Assembly: GCA_003222935.1 (NCBI GenBank)
Contig: QHXL01000127.1
Location: 1 to 8,039, forward strand
DNA: 8,039 nt
Reading direction: 5' to 3'
Source: Acidobacteriota bacterium
GTDB lineage: Bacteria > Acidobacteriota > Blastocatellia > Pyrinomonadales > Pyrinomonadaceae
Shown here: positions 6,188 to 8,039 of the stretch, in pieces
Numbering within the stretch: the stretch's first letter is position 1
Layout of the letters: every line of letters begins with the position of its first letter
Translations under genes and position numbers: made by a program
The notes under the pieces: model-generated
Seen by the model: the letters and a program-made list of their open reading frames with translations, nothing else
Told to the model about the DNA's origin: nothing
Database searches by the model: none

Positions 6188-6830
6188 TAATCAGCTCACT
6201 TGGTCTCAACATGTTCGCCCTGGTCGCCGGCTATTGGACACGAAAAAGACCTGAAGACGTTTGATTGTCGGAGGCTAGATTCATCCACCCCGGTTTAGTA
6301 TCGGGCAGATAATGTATTTCACCTGTGTAGGGTTCTGTATGCTACCTAAATGCCAGGACTGGAGTTTGAAGTGAGGACACAACTAACTGTATGTTCCAAA
6401 GTCTGCGGAATATTTCAAAAAAAAGCGGAAGCGGAATCAGCTCAGGCTCGAGCAATCCCGGAATAGGTCCCATTCCAGTTAAGCCCTTCGCGCAGCAACC
6501 CAAGACATCTGCCCCGTTGGTGTCTGGGAGTTGAGCTGATTCCGCATCCGATAGGAACGGAGAATGCAAGTCAAAAGACAACCTGCAAGACTGCTTCCCC
6601 GATTCCCGAGACCGTCTCCATCAAAGACTATCCAATTCTGACCAAATTAAATTTGATACCTGAAAGTTCCGAGATCAGAATCAATCAAGCTACTAATCTA
6701 GGACATTAGCGCTGAACACGAAGCTGAGATTAAGAGATCCGCGGCTATCAGGTAATACGGTGGACTTGGTATTTTCGACGGGATTTCTAAGTAACAGTTT
6801 CGCTTAACCGACGTCCCATCAGCGTTCTTC
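6188..6830. other. 643-nt intergenic region without a convincing gene
   Basis: This gap separates the DUF202 gene start from the 3' end of the GlsB-type gene, both on the minus strand. It must hold the promoter of the DUF202 operon, but I could not identify a -35/-10 pair with confidence. Its clearest content is the structured element at 6417-6550. Open frames on either strand are short, lack ribosome sites and show no family motifs. The part at 6600-6830 shows nothing notable apart from AT-rich patches around 6640-6660. Confidence 0.6.
6417..6550 (-). ncRNA. Candidate structured RNA ending in a T8 tract (small RNA or unusual terminator)
   Basis: Bases 6426-6444 and 6532-6550 are complementary at 18 of 19 positions, including a perfect 14-bp core (GCGGAATCAGCTCA with TGAGCTGATTCCGC). 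Read on the minus strand, this closing stem is followed one base later by eight T's (6424-6417), as in Rho-independent termination. Inside the stem are further hairpins: GGAAT/ATTCC (6460-6464 with 6472-6476) and CCCAAGACA against TGTCTGGG (6499-6507 with 6521-6528, one bulge). A multi-branched RNA of about 130 nt is therefore possible. A weak promoter-like pair lies just outside on the minus strand (TTGACT 6574-6569, TATCGG 6553-6548, 15-nt spacer). It does not resemble SRP RNA, 6S RNA, tmRNA or a riboswitch I know. It could equally be a decayed MITE-like element, or the distal terminator of the GlsB-type gene upstream. Confidence 0.4.
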
Positions 6831-7088
6831 TTAACCAGCTGCCGCTCGGGCTCTCATGGTAAGACGATAAATACCGAGCAATAGCAAGGCACCGAAAACT
6901 GCAAGCAAAAAACTCGCTACCCGACCGTTCGAGTCTTGCAAGATCTTTCCGATAGAGCCGCCAACGAAGGAGCCTGCGATCCCAAGTAAGACAGTTATGA
7001 TGAATCCATTAGGTTCATTTCCGGGCATTATCAGCTTCGCCAGGAAACCAATCAGGAAACCCACCAAAATCATCGTCAATATTTGCAT
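6831..7088 (-). CDS. GlsB/YeaQ/YmgE-family (transglycosylase-associated) small membrane protein
   Basis: This is an 85-residue, almost wholly hydrophobic protein of the Transgly_assoc family, usually linked to envelope or general stress. The family hallmarks are present: GFLIGFLAKLIMPG (10-23), then PNGFIITVLLGIAGSFVGG (26-44) with its glycine-spaced helix. Three membrane segments lie at about 1-20, 28-49 and 56-76, with a basic C-terminal tail RLTMRARAAAG. Its length is typical. ATG 7088 has a good ribosome site (GGAGA, 6 nt upstream) buried in the last codons of the maturase gene, and only 3 nt separate the two genes. They are thus one operon, although a functional link between a stress membrane protein and a peptide maturase is not established. 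Despite the family name, no transglycosylase activity is expected. Confidence 0.88.
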   Translation of the reverse strand: MQILTMILVGFLIGFLAKLIMPGNEPNGFIITVLLGIAGSFVGGSIGKILQDSNGRVASFLLAVFGALLLLGIYRLTMRARAAAG

Positions 7089-7091
7089 TAA

Positions 7092-7727
7092 CTATCTCCG
7101 CTCAATTTGCACAAGACGCGGCGACATCACCGGTGGTTTTAATTCGACCGTGTTTCGATCAGTAGCAGGCAAGCTCCAGTTGGCCTGCTGTACTTGCGAA
7201 CTCTTGCCACCATTCCTTGCCCGACTCAGGGAAAGTTTGGTCGCAACGTCTTCAGCCTTAGCAAACATTGCCAGGTAAAGTTCACAGTAGGGATCTTTTT
7301 CGAACATCGTGCCACTAAACGTAAAAGTTCGAACCGGACAACCGCCGTGGCATACAGCGAGGTACTTACACTCGATGCAATCCTGAGGGATAACCGCGGC
7401 TGGTCGCTCGAGAAACTTCCGGCGAGCAGGACTCTCAGCAAGCATCTTCGTTAGATTGTCAGTCTCAAATATATTTCCAAAGAAGTACTCGGGATAACTC
7501 GTCACCCAACAATCGCACTGAGCAACATACCCGCGCGCATCGATCGAAATAAATTCATCGGCGCAGTTCGACCGCCAGATACAAGGTAAGCAGCCACCTT
7601 CATTACCAAAAGTCTTAACCAACTCATCCATTGGACCAACAGATATCCCGTCGTTTGAGCCACGTTCAAGCCAAACATCAGTCAGATCTCCGAAGAAGTC
7701 ACCCAATTCCTTCAGGTCAAGGCCCAA
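7092..7727 (-). CDS. C-terminal SPASM part of a radical SAM peptide/protein maturase (interrupted gene)
   Basis: Numbered from TTG 7727 (211 residues), this part carries the auxiliary iron-sulfur domain of a SPASM radical SAM enzyme. It has Cys46, Cys49 and Cys55 (GGCLPCIWRSNCADEFISID), Cys71 and Cys73 (GYVAQCDCW), then the typical C-x2-C-x5-C-x3-C block at Cys117, 120, 126 and 130 (DCIECKYLAVCHGGCPVRTF), and Cys148 in EKDPYCELY. These should hold one or two 4Fe-4S clusters. CHGGCPVR...DPYC is typical of anaerobic sulfatase-maturase-like and RiPP maturases such as the GrrM/OscB type; which subgroup applies is uncertain. The same frame continues upstream through VNTPFPGGEE (7775-7746) to a TAG at 7778-7776 and into the piece at 7779-8039. 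TTG 7727 is therefore probably not a native start, and the fragment alone would lack the radical SAM core. The last 45 residues are polar and unlike the domain. Confidence 0.82.
   Translation of the reverse strand: MGLDLKELGDFFGDLTDVWLERGSNDGISVGPMDELVKTFGNEGGCLPCIWRSNCADEFISIDARGYVAQCDCWVTSYPEYFFGNIFETDNLTKMLAESPARRKFLERPAAVIPQDCIECKYLAVCHGGCPVRTFTFSGTMFEKDPYCELYLAMFAKAEDVATKLSLSRARNGGKSSQVQQANWSLPATDRNTVELKPPVMSPRLVQIERR
7095..7099 (-). promoter_or_regulatory. Ribosome binding site of the GlsB-type gene, inside the maturase stop region
   Basis: On the minus strand GGAGA (7099-7095) lies 6 nt before ATG 7088 and overlaps the Arg codon preceding the maturase stop TAG (7094-7092). This layout implies translational coupling. 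Confidence 0.65.
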
Positions 7728-7775
7728 CGATTTTTTCGTGCTGTTCTCCTCGCCACCTGGAAAGGGAGTGTTTAC

Positions 7776-8039
7776 CTACGAATAGAACTTCTCAGCACCG
7801 ACATCGAGCGTGGCTTGATTAGGAACAGCAATTACCGAGATACGAATTCCAGCCGCGAGTGCGGACTGCACGTTGTATTTCCAAATCCGCGTGTAATCGG
7901 TCGACGAGCCATTGAAGAGCTTTCGATGAACGTTGGGAAAGTCCATTGACGTGCCTATGTCGTTTCCAAACATCGTTTCAATTAACGGGTTCCAACGTGA
8001 GTGGTAACCAACCATGTTTGATTGCAGGCTGTGCTCGAC
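7776..8039 (-). pseudogene. Middle part of the radical SAM/SPASM maturase, ended by in-frame TAG
   Basis: The minus-strand frame is open from the window edge to TAG 7778-7776. It encodes 87 residues typical of the second half of a radical SAM barrel: VEHSLQSNMVGY, GTSMDFPNVHRKLFNGSSTD, YTRIWKYNVQSALAAGIRIS, VIAVPNQATLDVGAEKFYS. It is in the same frame as the SPASM part, which resumes immediately as VNTPFPGG. In relatives as I recall them, about a dozen residues (a YFVxELGxxDFQ-like stretch) sit between FYS and VNTPFPGG. The junction thus looks like an in-frame deletion that fused TA of a Tyr codon to the G of a Gln codon. The CxxxCxxC motif binding the SAM cluster would lie beyond the window. 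The gene is probably inactive unless the stop is an assembly error or is read through. Confidence 0.75.

Noticed and set aside
6350..6530. Faint resemblance to the start of GatB (GLE...QL...SK..CG, then CPV / CLG on the plus strand)
   Set aside because: The islands need two frame changes and are about 60 nt too far apart, so the match is too weak to call a gatB remnant without an alignment.
6342..6581. 79-codon open frame on the minus strand across the structured element
   Set aside because: It starts with TTG, has no proper ribosome site, shows no recognisable motif, and lies over a strong inverted repeat with a T-run that explains the sequence better.
7194..7454. Plus-strand open frame opposite the SPASM domain
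   Set aside because: The minus strand encodes the conserved cysteine pattern; the plus frame shows no motifs.

Overview
The window reads as ordinary chromosomal DNA of roughly 50% GC from a free-living Gram-negative-type bacterium. Several traits fit Acidobacteriota (Blastocatellia-like): a NarL-type PAS kinase and regulator pair, a SPASM radical-SAM maturase, a GlsB-type membrane protein, and a REP-like inverted repeat between convergent genes. This assignment is an inference from gene content; no rRNA or other marker is present. I see no tRNA, rRNA, CRISPR array, insertion sequence or phage gene.

Plus-strand half (1-4505). The window opens inside a HAMP-type sensor histidine kinase whose frame is broken by an in-frame TAG (99-101) in its second membrane segment. 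The HAMP, HisKA and ATPase parts (135-974) remain intact, followed by a strong intrinsic terminator. Next is a monocistronic gene for an exported CX5R protein phosphatase (1260-1859) with its own perfect terminator. A ~330-nt leader then precedes a two-gene operon: a soluble PAS/HisKA_3 histidine kinase (2273-3877) overlapping by 8 nt with its NarL/FixJ response regulator (3870-4505).

Convergent junction (4506-4641). Two inverted REP-like units of 33 nt each, both with a GTAG head, form a large imperfect hairpin between the plus-strand operon and the minus-strand genes.

Minus-strand half (4642-8039). A DUF202 small membrane protein (6187-5807) is followed 7 nt later by a polytopic membrane protein of unknown function (5799-4642). 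Upstream is a 640-nt gap without a convincing gene. It holds a strongly structured segment (6550-6417) whose closing stem is followed by eight T's on the minus strand, a candidate small RNA or unusual terminator. Beyond it, a radical SAM/SPASM peptide-maturase gene (8039-7092, N terminus outside the window) is tightly coupled to a GlsB/YeaQ/YmgE-type membrane protein gene (7088-6831). The maturase frame is interrupted by a TAG at 7778-7776, apparently at the scar of an in-frame deletion.

The two broken regulatory or maturation genes, the REP doublet and the structured intergenic element are the points most worth a second look. No complete novel defence or biosynthetic system is visible.
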